A stretch of 64,000 nt of DNA from Micromonospora sp. NBC_01740 (GTDB taxonomy: Bacteria; Actinomycetota; Actinomycetes; Mycobacteriales; Micromonosporaceae), in assembly GCF_035920365.1 (NCBI RefSeq), contig NZ_CP109150.1, positions 3,472,001 to 3,536,000 of the forward strand. Direction: 5' to 3'. A program made the translations under genes and the position numbers. Below the pieces are notes generated by a model that was given only the letters and a program-made list of their open reading frames with translations, did no database searches and was not told the DNA's origin. Numbering within the stretch: the stretch's first letter is position 1; each line of letters begins with the position of its first letter. Shown piece after piece: positions 43,901 through 58,200 of this stretch.

Positions 43901-45197
43901 CGTGGTCCCGGACTCCGGCACGTCGGTGGCGGAGCTGGAGTCGATGTCGGCGGTCCTGCGCGACGGGCTGCTCGACCAGTTGCCCGGCTACCTCGTCCCG
44001 TCGGTGTTCGTCGTCCTCGACAGGCTGCCCCGTACCCCCTCCGGCAAGCTCGATCCGAGCCGGCTGCCCGCACCACGGCGTGAGGGCGGCGGGCGGCAAC
44101 GGGCGGCCGTCCGGAGCACCACGGAACTTCGCCTGCTGGCGCTCTGGCGGCAACTGCTCAACAAGCCGGACGTGGGCGTACAGGACGACTTCTTCCAACA
44201 CGGCGGTCATTCGTTGCTGGCGGTGCAACTGGTGGCCCGCATCGAGCGGGACTTCGGTCGCAGCATGCCGGTGAGCGCCCTCTTCCCCCAGGCGACGGTC
44301 GCCCGGGTGGCGCGGAAGCTGGAGGAGGAGGAGCCCGCGACGGCCAGCTCGGTGGTCGTACCCCTGCGGGTCGCCGCGGAGGCCGGCACCGTCGTGCTGG
44401 CACCCCCCGTGGGTGGCGACGTCGTGGCGTACACCGCACTCGCCTCGGCCCTGCCGCCGCTCAACGTGCTGGCCCTGCGCTCGCCGGGCCTCGAGCCGGA
44501 CGGCGTCCTGCACCGAGACCTGGAGTCGCTGGCGGCCAACTTCGTGACGGAGATGCGGGCGGCCGGCGTGTCGCAGCCGACGTTGCTCGGTGGCTGGTCC
44601 CTGGGGGGCGTGACGGGACTGGCGATGGCGCAGCAGCTCGCGGACGAAACGGGTTTCGCGCCGACCGTGCTGGTCATCGACGGGGTGTGGGGTCTCCGCG
44701 AGGGCGTGCTCTCCGACGGCGAGGTCGAGGCGTTCATCCTCTCCGCATTCGTCCGGGACGTTCGGCGGACCCTCGGCGCGCTCCTGCCCGGCGCGCAGGC
44801 GGACACCGCTCAGCCCGACACGCTGGACGGCCTGGAGCGGGAGTTGGTCACCGCCGGCCTCGTCGACCCGGAGACCAGCACGGAGTGGATACGACGGCGG
44901 TTCGACGTCTTCGCGGCCAACGTCCGCGCCGTGGCCGAGCACCGGCCCCGCCGCTACCCCGGACACGTGCTGCTGCTGCTGGCTGAGGAGCGCACCGATC
45001 ATGAGCAGGTCGTCGCCGACTGGAGCTCGGTGGCGGGCGGCGGATTGACCGTCCGCACCATCACCGGTGACCACTATTCGGTGGTGAGTCCCGAAGGGAT
45101 CGCGGAAATTCGCGGCGTCCTTGCCCAACTGTTGGGCCAAGATGGAGGGCTTGTGTCCGCCGCCGTGGCGCGGCACGGCGCAGTCCGTTCGGTCTGA
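40995..45197 (+). CDS. NRPS 1: C-A-PCP-TE
   Basis: The 1400-residue termination module has a condensation domain (LPQRRLWFFHELTRG, HHMVSDG near 180), then an adenylation domain (LYTGGSTGRPKGV near 670, SFDASLEEI, NGYAPSECT near 815, RLYRTGD, PRTPSGKLD near 1016), a carrier domain (GGHSLLA near 1073) and a thioesterase (GWSLGG near 1203, GDHYSVV near 1360). My reading of the Stachelhaus code is D-A-E-S-T-G-G-I-S-K. The acidic residue at 239 could fit a substrate bearing a basic side chain, such as the aminocyclohexadienyl amino acid, but this subfamily often has E there. The TE releases the chain. A 24-bp tandem repeat lies before motif A3. Divergent from the P450. Confidence 0.95.
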   Translation: MSPQEKRLAAPAAADRRALEAELLFRAARRQRGDQLVAREADEPVPLALPQRRLWFFHELTRGQSLYQSSVCFRLRGRLDLGSLRAAIEAVVRRHEALRTRIDTGPAGEPVQQFPTDRPVPVIVTDLRDRLPEDRPQALREEMTATVQEPFDLHRDLPVRARVVRVDEDEHLLVIALHHMVSDGRSLEVLCRDLAAYYRAGVLGTDPELPVLPVQYGDFARWQQRQQDSPSWRKQVEYWRTRLADAPRVLALPLDRPRGQRQSYRGRVVPMSLPADLVQRARLLSGQSGCTLYMTLLTAFHVLLHRYSGDDTVVVGMPVAGRNQRKVENLVGFFVNSLAIRLDFSADDSFLDLLDQARDTIVAAMDHQDVPFDMVVEALGGERDLSHNPVFQTMFQANVDPVAGVELKGLTAERVWPGAAMSDFDLSVYLSGAGDGGLTGWFEYGTDLFDHSTIEQMVAHYVALVGALLARPDRPVTQVAFLSEEERRRIVREWGETGRAETPDRFCHEYLALHARRSPEATALECGDQRVTYAELAARTDRLAAALRDRGAVRDGVVAVMLAPSIEAITTIIAILKSGAGYLAIDPKYPAPWIEYVLSDSGAAMVVTDDAHAEAVRGLAPTVLFSALDAPADGSASAPADRSGSTPADGTGSAPAGGRVAGGDLACVLYTGGSTGRPKGVLIEHRNLAHHAAFGFTPMGISAADRCLQFASLSFDASLEEILFAVTTGATLVLRGPDFDLSPSRFAQWCLDRRISVLSLPTSYWHELVDSGATAALVACPELRVITIGGEAAAADRIRRWHDEGGGRVRLLNGYAPSECTISSSWSELTPDRIGGHVPIGRPVTNCQMYVLDEAGQPVGAGVVGELYVGGGGVSRGYVGRPDLTTAAFLPHPFSDQPDARLYRTGDRARYLPDGSLTVLGRLDDQIKLRGYRIEPGDIEATLRHHPLVRDALVRVREDNPGDRRLVAYVVPDSGTSVAELESMSAVLRDGLLDQLPGYLVPSVFVVLDRLPRTPSGKLDPSRLPAPRREGGGRQRAAVRSTTELRLLALWRQLLNKPDVGVQDDFFQHGGHSLLAVQLVARIERDFGRSMPVSALFPQATVARVARKLEEEEPATASSVVVPLRVAAEAGTVVLAPPVGGDVVAYTALASALPPLNVLALRSPGLEPDGVLHRDLESLAANFVTEMRAAGVSQPTLLGGWSLGGVTGLAMAQQLADETGFAPTVLVIDGVWGLREGVLSDGEVEAFILSAFVRDVRRTLGALLPGAQADTAQPDTLDGLERELVTAGLVDPETSTEWIRRRFDVFAANVRAVAEHRPRRYPGHVLLLLAEERTDHEQVVADWSSVAGGGLTVRTITGDHYSVVSPEGIAEIRGVLAQLLGQDGGLVSAAVARHGAVRSV
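42882..42953 (+). repeat. Three in-frame 24-bp tandem repeats inside the NRPS 1 A domain
   Basis: Three consecutive 24-bp units starting GCACCGGCAGACGGCTCCGC encode APADGSAS, APADRSGS and TPADGTGS. They lie just before motif A3 and form a flexible surface insertion. Units differ by a few bases. Confidence 0.85.
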
Positions 45198-45209
45198 GGA
45201 GGCCCTCTC

Positions 45210-46520
45210 TTGTTCAAACTTCCATCGATGCGCGTGCTGCGGGAGCGCGACTTCCGGCTGCTGCTCGGCGGGCGCATCACCTCGCAGCTCGGCAACCAGA
45301 TCACCGTCGTGGCCCTGGCCTTCGGGGTGCTCGACCTGACTGGTTCCGCCTCCGACCTGGGACTCGTGCTCGCCGTGGAGGCGTTCTCCCTGGCGCTGTT
45401 TCTCGTGATCGGCGGCGCGGTCGCGGACCGGATGTCCCGGCGCCGGCTCATGATCACCGCCGACCTGGTGCGGTTCGCGTCGCAGGGCGTGATGGCGGCG
45501 CTGCTGATCTCCGGCCACGCCAGGATCTGGCACCTCCTGCTGTTGCAGGTGGTGTCCGGAATCGCCTCGGCGTTCTTCATCCCGGCCGTCAGCGCCCTGC
45601 AACCGGAGACGGTGCCGGCGGAGCACCACCGGGAGGCCAACGCGCTGCGAGGGCTGATGATTGCGGCTGCGGGGGTGGTGGGGCCGGCTCTGGGCGGGCT
45701 GCTGGTGGTGGCGGTCGGCGCCGGTTACGCGCTGGCGCTGGACTCGCTCTCCTTCCTGCTCAGCGCCGTGCTCATCAGCGCGATCCGGGTCGGCTCCGCG
45801 CCCGTCGCCAACTCGGGCAAGAGCGTGCTGCGTGACGTCCGGGACGGCTGGCAGGACTTCCGGTCGCGCAGGTGGCTCTGGCCGGTGACCCTCCAGAGCG
45901 CGCTCGTGCGGATGCTCGGCCTGGCGCCGTTCATGGTGCTCGGCCCGCTGATCGCGAAGGACGAGCTCGGCGGGCCGGCCAGCTGGGGCCTCATCCTGGG
46001 CGCGATCAGCCTCGGGGCGTTCGTCGGTGGATTCGTCGCCATGTCGGCCCACCCCCGGCGGCCGTTGATCCCGGCGGTGGCCGGCGCGTTCCTCTTCGTA
46101 CCCATGCTCCTGCTGCTCTCCGTCGCGGCTTCCCCGGTCGCCATCGCCGCGGTCGCGTTCCTCGGCGGGATCGCCCAGTCCGTCTTCTGGACGTACTGGC
46201 AGACGGCCATGCACGAGAACGTCCCGCCGGAGACCCTGTCGCGGATCAGCTCGTACGACTGGCTGGGCGCCTACACCTTCGAACCGATCGGGTACGCCCT
46301 GGCCGGTCCGGCGAGCGCCCTGATCGGGGCCAGCGCGACGCTGGTCGCCGGGGCCGGCGCCGTCGCGGTCGGCACGGCAGCGACGCTCGCGGTGCCGGAG
46401 GTGCGCCGGCTGCGGGCGCGGTCGGCGAGCACGGAGGAGCAGCCAGCCAGCGCGGCGGGCGGATCCGCCGAACCGGCCGGGGCACCGGGTCCCGACGGCG
46501 AGAAGCAGGTCTCCGCCTAG
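45210..46520 (+). CDS. MFS transporter, probable exporter of the product
   Basis: The 436-residue protein starts at TTG 45210, seven bases after GGAGG. It has about 10-12 predicted spans; loop ADRMSRRRLMITADLV after span two is the MFS motif A, and IASAFFIPAVSALQPETV follows. The C-terminal tail is hydrophilic and alanine/glutamate-rich. It resembles the enterobactin-exporter-like/MFS_3 group. It sits between NRPS 1 and NRPS 2 in the same operon, so export or self-resistance for the cluster product is likely. Confidence 0.92.
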   Translation: MFKLPSMRVLRERDFRLLLGGRITSQLGNQITVVALAFGVLDLTGSASDLGLVLAVEAFSLALFLVIGGAVADRMSRRRLMITADLVRFASQGVMAALLISGHARIWHLLLLQVVSGIASAFFIPAVSALQPETVPAEHHREANALRGLMIAAAGVVGPALGGLLVVAVGAGYALALDSLSFLLSAVLISAIRVGSAPVANSGKSVLRDVRDGWQDFRSRRWLWPVTLQSALVRMLGLAPFMVLGPLIAKDELGGPASWGLILGAISLGAFVGGFVAMSAHPRRPLIPAVAGAFLFVPMLLLLSVAASPVAIAAVAFLGGIAQSVFWTYWQTAMHENVPPETLSRISSYDWLGAYTFEPIGYALAGPASALIGASATLVAGAGAVAVGTAATLAVPEVRRLRARSASTEEQPASAAGGSAEPAGAPGPDGEKQVSA

Positions 46521-46606
46521 CCGCCCGCGGCTGCCAGCCCGATGACCCCGCGCCGGGTGTGCCCCGAGAAATCCCAGGCCACCATGACCGACAGGGAGCT
46601 CGTCAC

Positions 46607-49600
46607 ATGGAACTGTCCGACCGTCTCTCGCAACTCTCCCTCGGAGAACGGGACCGTCTGGAGCGCCTCCTGCTCGGCTCGTCGGCCCGCCCGGCGAAAT
46701 CCGCCATCACGCGCGGCGGCGCGGACACCGGGCCACTGTCCTGGGCGCAGCAGGGCGTCTGGCTGACCCAGCAGCTCGAGCCGAGCAGCCCGGCCTACCA
46801 CCTCGCGCTGCACACCAGGTGGACGGGGGACGTCGACGGCCCGGCGTTGCGCGCGGCGCTGGGCGTCGTCGTCGAACGGCACGAGACGCTGCGGACCCGG
46901 ATTCTCAGCGACGCCGGGCTGCCGGTGCAGGAGATCGTGCCCCGGGTCGAGATCCCTCTGCCGGTGACCGATCTGAGCGGCGTCCCGCACGGCGAGCGGG
47001 ACGCCCTCGTGCACCAGTTGGTGTGCCGGGTGACCGACGAGCCCCTGGAGCTGACGAGCGCGCCGCTGCTCCGCGCCCATCTTGTGCGCCTGACCGACCG
47101 GGAGGCACTGCTCCTGCTCACCGTCCACCACCTGCTGGCCGACGGGGCCTCCGCGTGGATCGTCCTCGACGATCTCCTCACGGCGTACCAGGCGATACGA
47201 CGGCAGCAGCCGCTCGCCGGCCCGCGGGCGGGCGTGCGCTACCTGGACTACGCGGCCTGGCAACGCGACCGGCCCGAGTCGACCTTCACCGACGCCGTCG
47301 AACACTGGCGCCGACACCTGGCCGGGCACCGCGGCCAGCTCGCACTCCCCACCGACTGGCCGGTTCCCGAACAGCGGTCGTTCGAGGGCGCCCGCCTCCC
47401 GTTGCGGGTGGGCGCCGGCCGGCTGGTGGAGTTACGGGATCTGGTCGCCCGGCGCGAGGCCACCGTGTTCATGGCCGCCCTCGCGACCGTGTACGTCGTG
47501 CTGCACCAGCTCAGCGGGGAACCGGACCTGGTGGTCGGCGTGGCGGCCGACCACCGGGACCGGCCGGAGACCCGGGACCTGGTTGGACTGCTGGTCGACA
47601 TGCTGCCGCTGCGGGTACGGCTCGCCGAGACGTGGACCTTCACGGAACTGCTCGCCGAGGTCCGCGAGGTGGTGCTCGCCGGCCTCGCACACCGCGACGC
47701 GCCCTTCGAGAAGGTGGTCGACGCCGTGCTCGACGGGCGTAGCGCCAACAGGTCCTCGCTGTTCCAGGTCGCCTTCACCTACCAGGAGACCGCGGCCCTG
47801 AGCCGGAGCGCGGAGACCGTCCAGGTGCGCCTGGTCGACCTCGGGGTGCGGGCCACCCAGTTCGACATGACGTTCTGCCTGGTCGGTGAGGGCGACGAAC
47901 TCTCCGGCTACCTGGAGTACCGCAGTGACCTGTTCCGTGCCGACACGGTGGCGGCGCTCGGCCGGCACTGGGACGCCGTCCTCGCCGCCGTCATCGCCGC
48001 GCCGGACGCGCCGATCGGCGACCTGCCACCGCTGCCGCCCGGCGCGGCGGGCAGCGTCGTACCGAACCAGCCGCCCGCGACTGCGGGGGGACGCGTCGGC
48101 ACGGCGGGCGACCAGCCGAAACCCGGCGACGGTACGGACGGGCCGGTCGACGACGACCGCGTCGCCCAGCTTCGCGCGATCTGGGCGGAGGTCCTCGGCG
48201 CGGAGGACGTCGACGACGACTGCGACTTCTTCGTCGCGGGCGGGAACTCGCTGGCCGCGACCCAACTGATGCTGCGCCTGCGGGCCCGCTTCGACGCGTC
48301 GCTGCCCCTGCGCTCGGTCTTCAGCCACCCCACCCCGGCCGCCTTCGCCCGTTACCTGCAACGCAACGTCCGCCAGGACGCGGCGGTCACACCGGCCCTC
48401 GTCGAGGAGGCGGACCACCGGGCCGACCAGCCCCTCTCCCTCGCCCAGCGGCGGATGTGGTTCGTCAGCCGACTGGAACCGGACTCCGCCCGTTACAGCG
48501 TGCCCATCACGCTGCGGCTCACCGGCGTCCTCGACGTGGCTGCCCTCGAAGCGGCCTTCACCCGGGTCGTCGCCCGCCACAGCGTGCTGCGCAGCGTCTA
48601 TCCGCAGGTCAAGGGAGAGCCCGTACAGCGGATCCGGCCACCCGGCCCGGTCCGGATCGACGTGCTCGACCTCACCTCCCGGCCGGACCCCGGGCAGTCG
48701 GGTCGACAGTGGCTGGACGCCGAACTGGCCAGCCCCTTCGACCTCGCCGAAGGCCCGCTGCTGCGGGTACGGCAGGCCCTGCTCTCGCCGACCGAGAGCC
48801 TGTTGTTGATCAACCTGCATCACATCGTCTTCGACCGGTGGTCGGGGGAGAACCTCTTCGCCGAGCTCGCCGAGCTGTACCGGGCGCACACCACCGGCAC
48901 CGAGGCCCGGCTGCCGGAGCTGTCGGCCCAGTTCGCCGACGTGGCGCTGTGGCAGCAGACGTGGCTGCGGGGCCCCGAGACGGCCCGACAGCTCGACTAC
49001 TGGAGGCAGGAGCTGCGGGAACCACCCGCGCCGCTGACCCTGCGGATGCAGCAGCCCCGCCCGGCCCGCCGTACGCGCCCCGGCGGCTTCGTCACCTTCG
49101 ACCTTCCGGGCTCGGTCCGGGCCGGGGTGACGGCGCTGGCCGGCTCGGACGGCACCACCCCGTTCATGGTGCTGGCGGCGGCGTTCCAGGCACTGGTGGC
49201 GTCCGCCAGCGGCCAGGACCAGTTCCTGATGGGTGTGCCGATCGCCAACCGCACCCGGGTCGAGTTCGAGCCGTTGATCGGATTCTTCGTCAACACCCTG
49301 GTGCTGCGGGCCGACGTGTCGGGGGATCCCACCTTCACGGAGCTGCTGGCCCGGGTACGGCGCACCGCGCTCGGGGCCTACGCCAACCAGGACGTGCCCC
49401 TGGACCGGATCGTGGAGGAGCTACGTCCCCCCAGGGAGAGCAACCGCGATCCGTACGTGGACATCATGCTCACCTATCAGAACGTGCCGCGGGGAGGCGG
49501 GCTGCGGCTGCCCGGCCTGGACGTCGAACTGCTCCCGATCAGCGAGTGGGCGGCCAAGCGGGACTTCACCATCCGGATCGAGGACAGCGACGACGCGTAC

Positions 49601-50833
49601 CGGGCGGTGCTGGAGTTCGATCGGGAACTCTTCCGCCCCGACGACATGCGCGGATTCGCGGAGACCTTCGTGTCCCTTCTCACCCGGCTGGTCGCCGACC
49701 CCTCGGCGCCGCTGAGCCGGGCACTCGCCACCAGTGGACGCAGGAAGCGAGAGGCAATGACCGACGGAGAACGACGTGCCGCGCCCGGCCGGCGCGCATT
49801 CGAGCAGGTGATCTCCCGCGCGCCGGCGACCGTCGCGGCCACGGAACAGGAGCAGGTACGGGTCGGCTCGCTGACCGACCACCCGGACGCACTGCCCCTG
49901 GTGGTGCAGGCGAGCGGCGCGAGCCTCGACCTGACCTCCTGGGCGGCGGCCCACCCGGACCTCATCGGCCGCGGCCTCGTGGCGCAGGGCGGGGTGCTGT
50001 TCCGGGGCTTCGAGGTCGCCTCCGCGATCGACTTCCGCCAGTTCGCCGCGACGCAGATCGCGCACCTGCTCGACTACCAGGAGCGGTCGACGCCACGGCG
50101 GGAGGCCGGCCAGAAGAACGTCTACACCTCGACCGAGTACCCCGCCGACCAGTACATCGAGCTGCACAACGAGATGTCGTACTCGCACGAGTGGCCGATG
50201 AAGATCGCCTTCTACTGCGAGCACCCGGCGACGACCGGCGGGGCGACTCCGGTGGCGGACTCCCGCCGGGTCTACCGGATGCTCGACCCCGACCTGCGGA
50301 AGCCGTTCGAGGAACTCGGCGTGACGTACGTGCGCAACTACGGCGCCGGCGTCGACCTGCCCTGGCAGGAGGCCTTCCAAACGGACGACCGGGAGCAGGT
50401 CGAGCGGTACTGCGCCGAGTCGGGGATAGACCTGCGCTGGCGGGGCGCCGACGGTTTGCAGACCCGACAGGTCCGGCCGGCAGTCCACCGGCACCCGGTC
50501 TCCGGGGAGACGACCTGGTTCAACTCCGCGCACATGTTCCACGTCGCCGGTCTCGACCCGGAGGTGCGCCGGTCCCTGACCGGGCTGCTGGACGAGGAGC
50601 AGTGGCCGCGGCACGCCTACTACGGTGACGGTTCCCCGATCGCCGACGACACCATCGAGGCGATCAGGGCCACCTACCGCGCCGCGACGGTCCGGTTCCA
50701 GTGGCGCCGGGGCGACGTCATGCTCCTGGACAACATGCTGAGCTGCCACGGCCGGGAGCCGTACACCGGTCGCCGCAAGGTCCTGGTCGCCTTCGGCGAC
50801 GCGGCGGGCCTCTCCGGCAGCTCGCCCGGTTGA
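46607..50833 (+). CDS. NRPS 2: C-PCP-C*-Fe(II)/2-oxoglutarate hydroxylase
   Basis: The 1408-residue protein lacks an adenylation domain. Order: condensation (WAQQGVWLTQQLEP, HHLLADG near 175), carrier (AGGNSLAATQL near 548), a second C-superfamily domain (LAQRRMWFVSRLEP, with HHIVFDR near 740 in which arginine replaces the catalytic-motif glycine), then from about 1040 a TauD/SyrP-like hydroxylase. In the latter, LHNEMSYSHEWPM holds the H-x-E pair (H1187, E1189) and SCHGREPYTGRRK the distal histidine (H1381) and arginine. The C*-hydroxylase pairing recalls the interface domains of siderophore aspartate beta-hydroxylases. The PCP must be loaded in trans. TTA codon at 47432-47434. The start is ATG 46607, after GGGAG. 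Confidence 0.93.
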   Translation: MELSDRLSQLSLGERDRLERLLLGSSARPAKSAITRGGADTGPLSWAQQGVWLTQQLEPSSPAYHLALHTRWTGDVDGPALRAALGVVVERHETLRTRILSDAGLPVQEIVPRVEIPLPVTDLSGVPHGERDALVHQLVCRVTDEPLELTSAPLLRAHLVRLTDREALLLLTVHHLLADGASAWIVLDDLLTAYQAIRRQQPLAGPRAGVRYLDYAAWQRDRPESTFTDAVEHWRRHLAGHRGQLALPTDWPVPEQRSFEGARLPLRVGAGRLVELRDLVARREATVFMAALATVYVVLHQLSGEPDLVVGVAADHRDRPETRDLVGLLVDMLPLRVRLAETWTFTELLAEVREVVLAGLAHRDAPFEKVVDAVLDGRSANRSSLFQVAFTYQETAALSRSAETVQVRLVDLGVRATQFDMTFCLVGEGDELSGYLEYRSDLFRADTVAALGRHWDAVLAAVIAAPDAPIGDLPPLPPGAAGSVVPNQPPATAGGRVGTAGDQPKPGDGTDGPVDDDRVAQLRAIWAEVLGAEDVDDDCDFFVAGGNSLAATQLMLRLRARFDASLPLRSVFSHPTPAAFARYLQRNVRQDAAVTPALVEEADHRADQPLSLAQRRMWFVSRLEPDSARYSVPITLRLTGVLDVAALEAAFTRVVARHSVLRSVYPQVKGEPVQRIRPPGPVRIDVLDLTSRPDPGQSGRQWLDAELASPFDLAEGPLLRVRQALLSPTESLLLINLHHIVFDRWSGENLFAELAELYRAHTTGTEARLPELSAQFADVALWQQTWLRGPETARQLDYWRQELREPPAPLTLRMQQPRPARRTRPGGFVTFDLPGSVRAGVTALAGSDGTTPFMVLAAAFQALVASASGQDQFLMGVPIANRTRVEFEPLIGFFVNTLVLRADVSGDPTFTELLARVRRTALGAYANQDVPLDRIVEELRPPRESNRDPYVDIMLTYQNVPRGGGLRLPGLDVELLPISEWAAKRDFTIRIEDSDDAYRAVLEFDRELFRPDDMRGFAETFVSLLTRLVADPSAPLSRALATSGRRKREAMTDGERRAAPGRRAFEQVISRAPATVAATEQEQVRVGSLTDHPDALPLVVQASGASLDLTSWAAAHPDLIGRGLVAQGGVLFRGFEVASAIDFRQFAATQIAHLLDYQERSTPRREAGQKNVYTSTEYPADQYIELHNEMSYSHEWPMKIAFYCEHPATTGGATPVADSRRVYRMLDPDLRKPFEELGVTYVRNYGAGVDLPWQEAFQTDDREQVERYCAESGIDLRWRGADGLQTRQVRPAVHRHPVSGETTWFNSAHMFHVAGLDPEVRRSLTGLLDEEQWPRHAYYGDGSPIADDTIEAIRATYRAATVRFQWRRGDVMLLDNMLSCHGREPYTGRRKVLVAFGDAAGLSGSSPG

Positions 50834-50928
50834 GCCTCGGCCCCTGCCGCCAGCGCGTCGCGCCCCCGCCGGTCCGCCAGTCCGCCCCGCGTCGATCGCG
50901 GTCCGATCCGTAGAAGGAGTGCCAGTCA

Positions 50929-55212
<4,284 letters not shown>

Positions 55213-55278
55213 CCGTCGGCCAGCCCAACCAGAAAGTAGCCCTGTGGCGCCGGGTACGGCGTGGAAGGACGGGATCAG

Positions 55279-58200
55279 ATGGGGTCAGCGGTTCGGGAAT
55301 ATCCCGCGTCGTACGCGCAGCGCGGCATGTGGCACGCCTTCGAGCTCGCCCCGGAGAGCTCGGTGTACCACGTGACCGTACGGGCCGACGTCTCCGGCCA
55401 CCTCGACATGGCGGCCCTCCGGGCCGCGGCCGGGCGGCTGGCGCAACGGCACGACGTCCTCCGGACCACCTTCCGGTCGACGGGCGACGAGTTGTCCGCC
55501 CGGGTCCACGACGACCTGCCGGTGCCGGTCACCGAGGTGCACGTCGCGGATCGCGACCCGGACGGCTTCGAGGACCGGGTCCGGCACGAGGCCCGGATCC
55601 CGTTCCGGCTGACCGAGGAGGGACCGCTGCGGATCGTGCTGCTCGACGGGGCGCCCGACCGGCAGGTCCTGCTCTTCGTCTTCCACCACATGTCCTGGGA
55701 CTTCGAGTCGATCGTGCTGGCATTGCGCGAACTCGGGGAGCTGTACCAGGACGGGCTCACCCGGGCCGGCCGGGACCCGGGCGGGACTCACCGGGAGGGG
55801 GCGGCGGGCTACGCCGCCTTCGCCGAGTGGGAACACACCTGGGTCGCCGGGCCGGAAGGCGAGGAGTCGCAGGCGTACTGGGCGCAGCAGTGGGCGGACC
55901 TGCCCGAGGCACTGGACCTGCCGTCGCGGCGCCCCCGCCAGGCGGCGCGCAGCTACACGGGCGCCATGCACTGGACCGAGCTGGAACCGACCCACGTCAC
56001 CGGGCTCGACCAGCTCGCCCGGGACGCCGGGGTCACCCGCTACGCGGTGCTGCTGACCGCCTTCACCGTGCTGCTCAGCCGCTTCGCCGACCAGCACGAG
56101 GTCACCGTCGGGCTCGCCGGCAGCCAACGGACCCTGCCGGAGCACCGGTGGACGCTCGGCAACTTCGTCAACCCGCTGGTGCTGCGGAGCGACGTACGGC
56201 CGGAGCGGACCTTCCGCGACCTGGTCACCGCGGGCAGCCGGACGGTCTTCGCGGCCCTGCGCCACCGGATCGTGCCCTTCCCGCTGCTCGTGCAGCGGCA
56301 ACGACCCGACTACGACACCAGTAGGGCGCCGGTGTTCGACGTCCTGTTCGCCTACGACAAGCCGCACAACCGCGACCAGGACCTCCTGGCCCGGTTCGTG
56401 GCGGGCCGGGGCGAGACGCGCTGGGGCGACCTGCTGCTGCGCAGCCGGCCACTGGACTGCGCCGAGACGTTCTACGACCTGACCACCTACGTCTTCGACA
56501 GCAGCAGCGCGGTCGCCGTGCGGTGGGAGTACAACACCGACGTCCTCACCGACGAGGCCGTCGCGGGACTGGGCCGACACTTCGGCGCGCTGCTCAGCGC
56601 ACTCCTGGCCGCGCCCGACACACCGGTGGGGGAACTGGTCGTCGACGAGCCGGCCGAATCCGTGGCCACCCAGGAGACCGGGATCAGCACGGCCAGCCTC
56701 GTGGCGGCCCACGCCGCCGCGGCACCCGACCGACCGGCACTGCACTGTGCCGGCCGGGTGCTCAGCTACGGCGAGCTGCACAGGTCGGTGGAGCGACTGG
56801 CCGACCAGCTCCGTGCCGTCGGCGCCGGCCCCGGGACCGAGGTCGCGATCCGGTTGCCCCGGTCGGTCGGACTCGTGGTCGCGCTGCTCGCCGTCGACCG
56901 GGTGGGCGGCAGCTGCCGGCTCGTGGACCCGCACCTCGACCCGCCGCCGGGATCGGTGCACCTGGTGGTGACGGAGGCCGGGATCACCCGGAACTCCGGT
57001 GCCGCCGACGCGGGCCCGCCGGCGACGACGGACGGCGACGGCGGCCACCTGGAACTCCTGCTGGCGCGGTATCCGCTCGACGGGCGCGACCGGGTGCTCC
57101 AGCACGAACCGGTCACGTCGCGGACCCCGTTGGCGGAGTTCCGGTGGCCGCTGGCGGCCGGCGCCCAACTGGTCCTGGCCCCGCCGGACGCGGACGGGGA
57201 ACCGGCGGGCCTGGCGGCCCTGCTGGCCCGGGAGCGGCCGACCGTGGTGCAGTTGCGCACCGAGACGTTGCCGGCGGCGGTGATCGAGCCGCTGCCGCCG
57301 CTGCCCGGCCTGCGGCGGGCGTTGTGCCGGGGAGACGTGCCGAGCCTGGCCCAGGTGCGGCAACTGCGCCGCTGGACGGGTGTCGAACCCGACCATCTCT
57401 ATCTCGTCGACGGGACACCGGTCGGCGCACTGTCGGAGGTCGACACCGCCGACGGCTTTCCGCTCCTGGACCGCCTTCCGCCCGGCGTACGGCCGCAGCT
57501 GCTGGACGCCGACGGACATCCGGTGCCGCCGCACGCCGTCGGGGTGCTGACGCTGTCCGCCCCGGCACCCGCTGGCTCCCCGGCGCAGACGTCCGGGCCC
57601 GGCATCCTGACCTGCACCGGTCGTCTCGCGCGGCGGGAGGCCGACGGGCGGATCCGCCTGCACGGCAGGGCCTCGCGCCGGGTGCGGGTCGGCGGCTACC
57701 GGGTCGACCTCGACGAGGTGGAGCGGCTGCTCGAGGCGCAGCCGGCGGTGCGGGAGGCGGTCGTGGTGACCAGCGAGGACCAGGGGCGGGCCCGGATGGC
57801 CGCCTTCCTGGTGCCCCACCGCGCCGACGGGTCCGGGCTGCGGGAACTGCGCGAGGCGCTGTCCCGGCAGCGGGCGCGCTACCTCGTGCCGGCGGAGTTC
57901 CACCGGATCGCCCAGGTGCCCCGGGACCGGCACGGCCGGATCGATCTGGCGGCGCTGACCGCGCCGGCCGCCGACCCGGATTCCGAGTACACGCCTCCGG
58001 CCACCCCGCTGGAACGGGAACTGGCGCTGATGTGGGGCGACCTGCTCGGCGTCGAGAAGATCGGCCGGCACGACGACTTCTTCCACAGCGGCGGGCACTC
58101 GCTGCTCGCCACCCGGGTCTCCGCCGAGGTCAAGGACCGGTTCGGCGTCGCCTTGCCGGTGCGGACCATCTTCGTCTCCTCCACGCTCGAGCGTTACGCG

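Noticed and set aside
42546..46214. A 1222-residue leftward frame opposite NRPS 1 and the MFS gene
   Set aside because: It is the antisense of two clearly real genes and has arginine/histidine-rich shadow composition with no domain. The same holds for long antisense frames opposite NRPS 3 and NRPS 4.
48457..50628. A 723-residue same-strand frame inside NRPS 2
   Set aside because: An out-of-frame shadow of the second C domain and hydroxylase, arginine/glycine-rich with no motifs.
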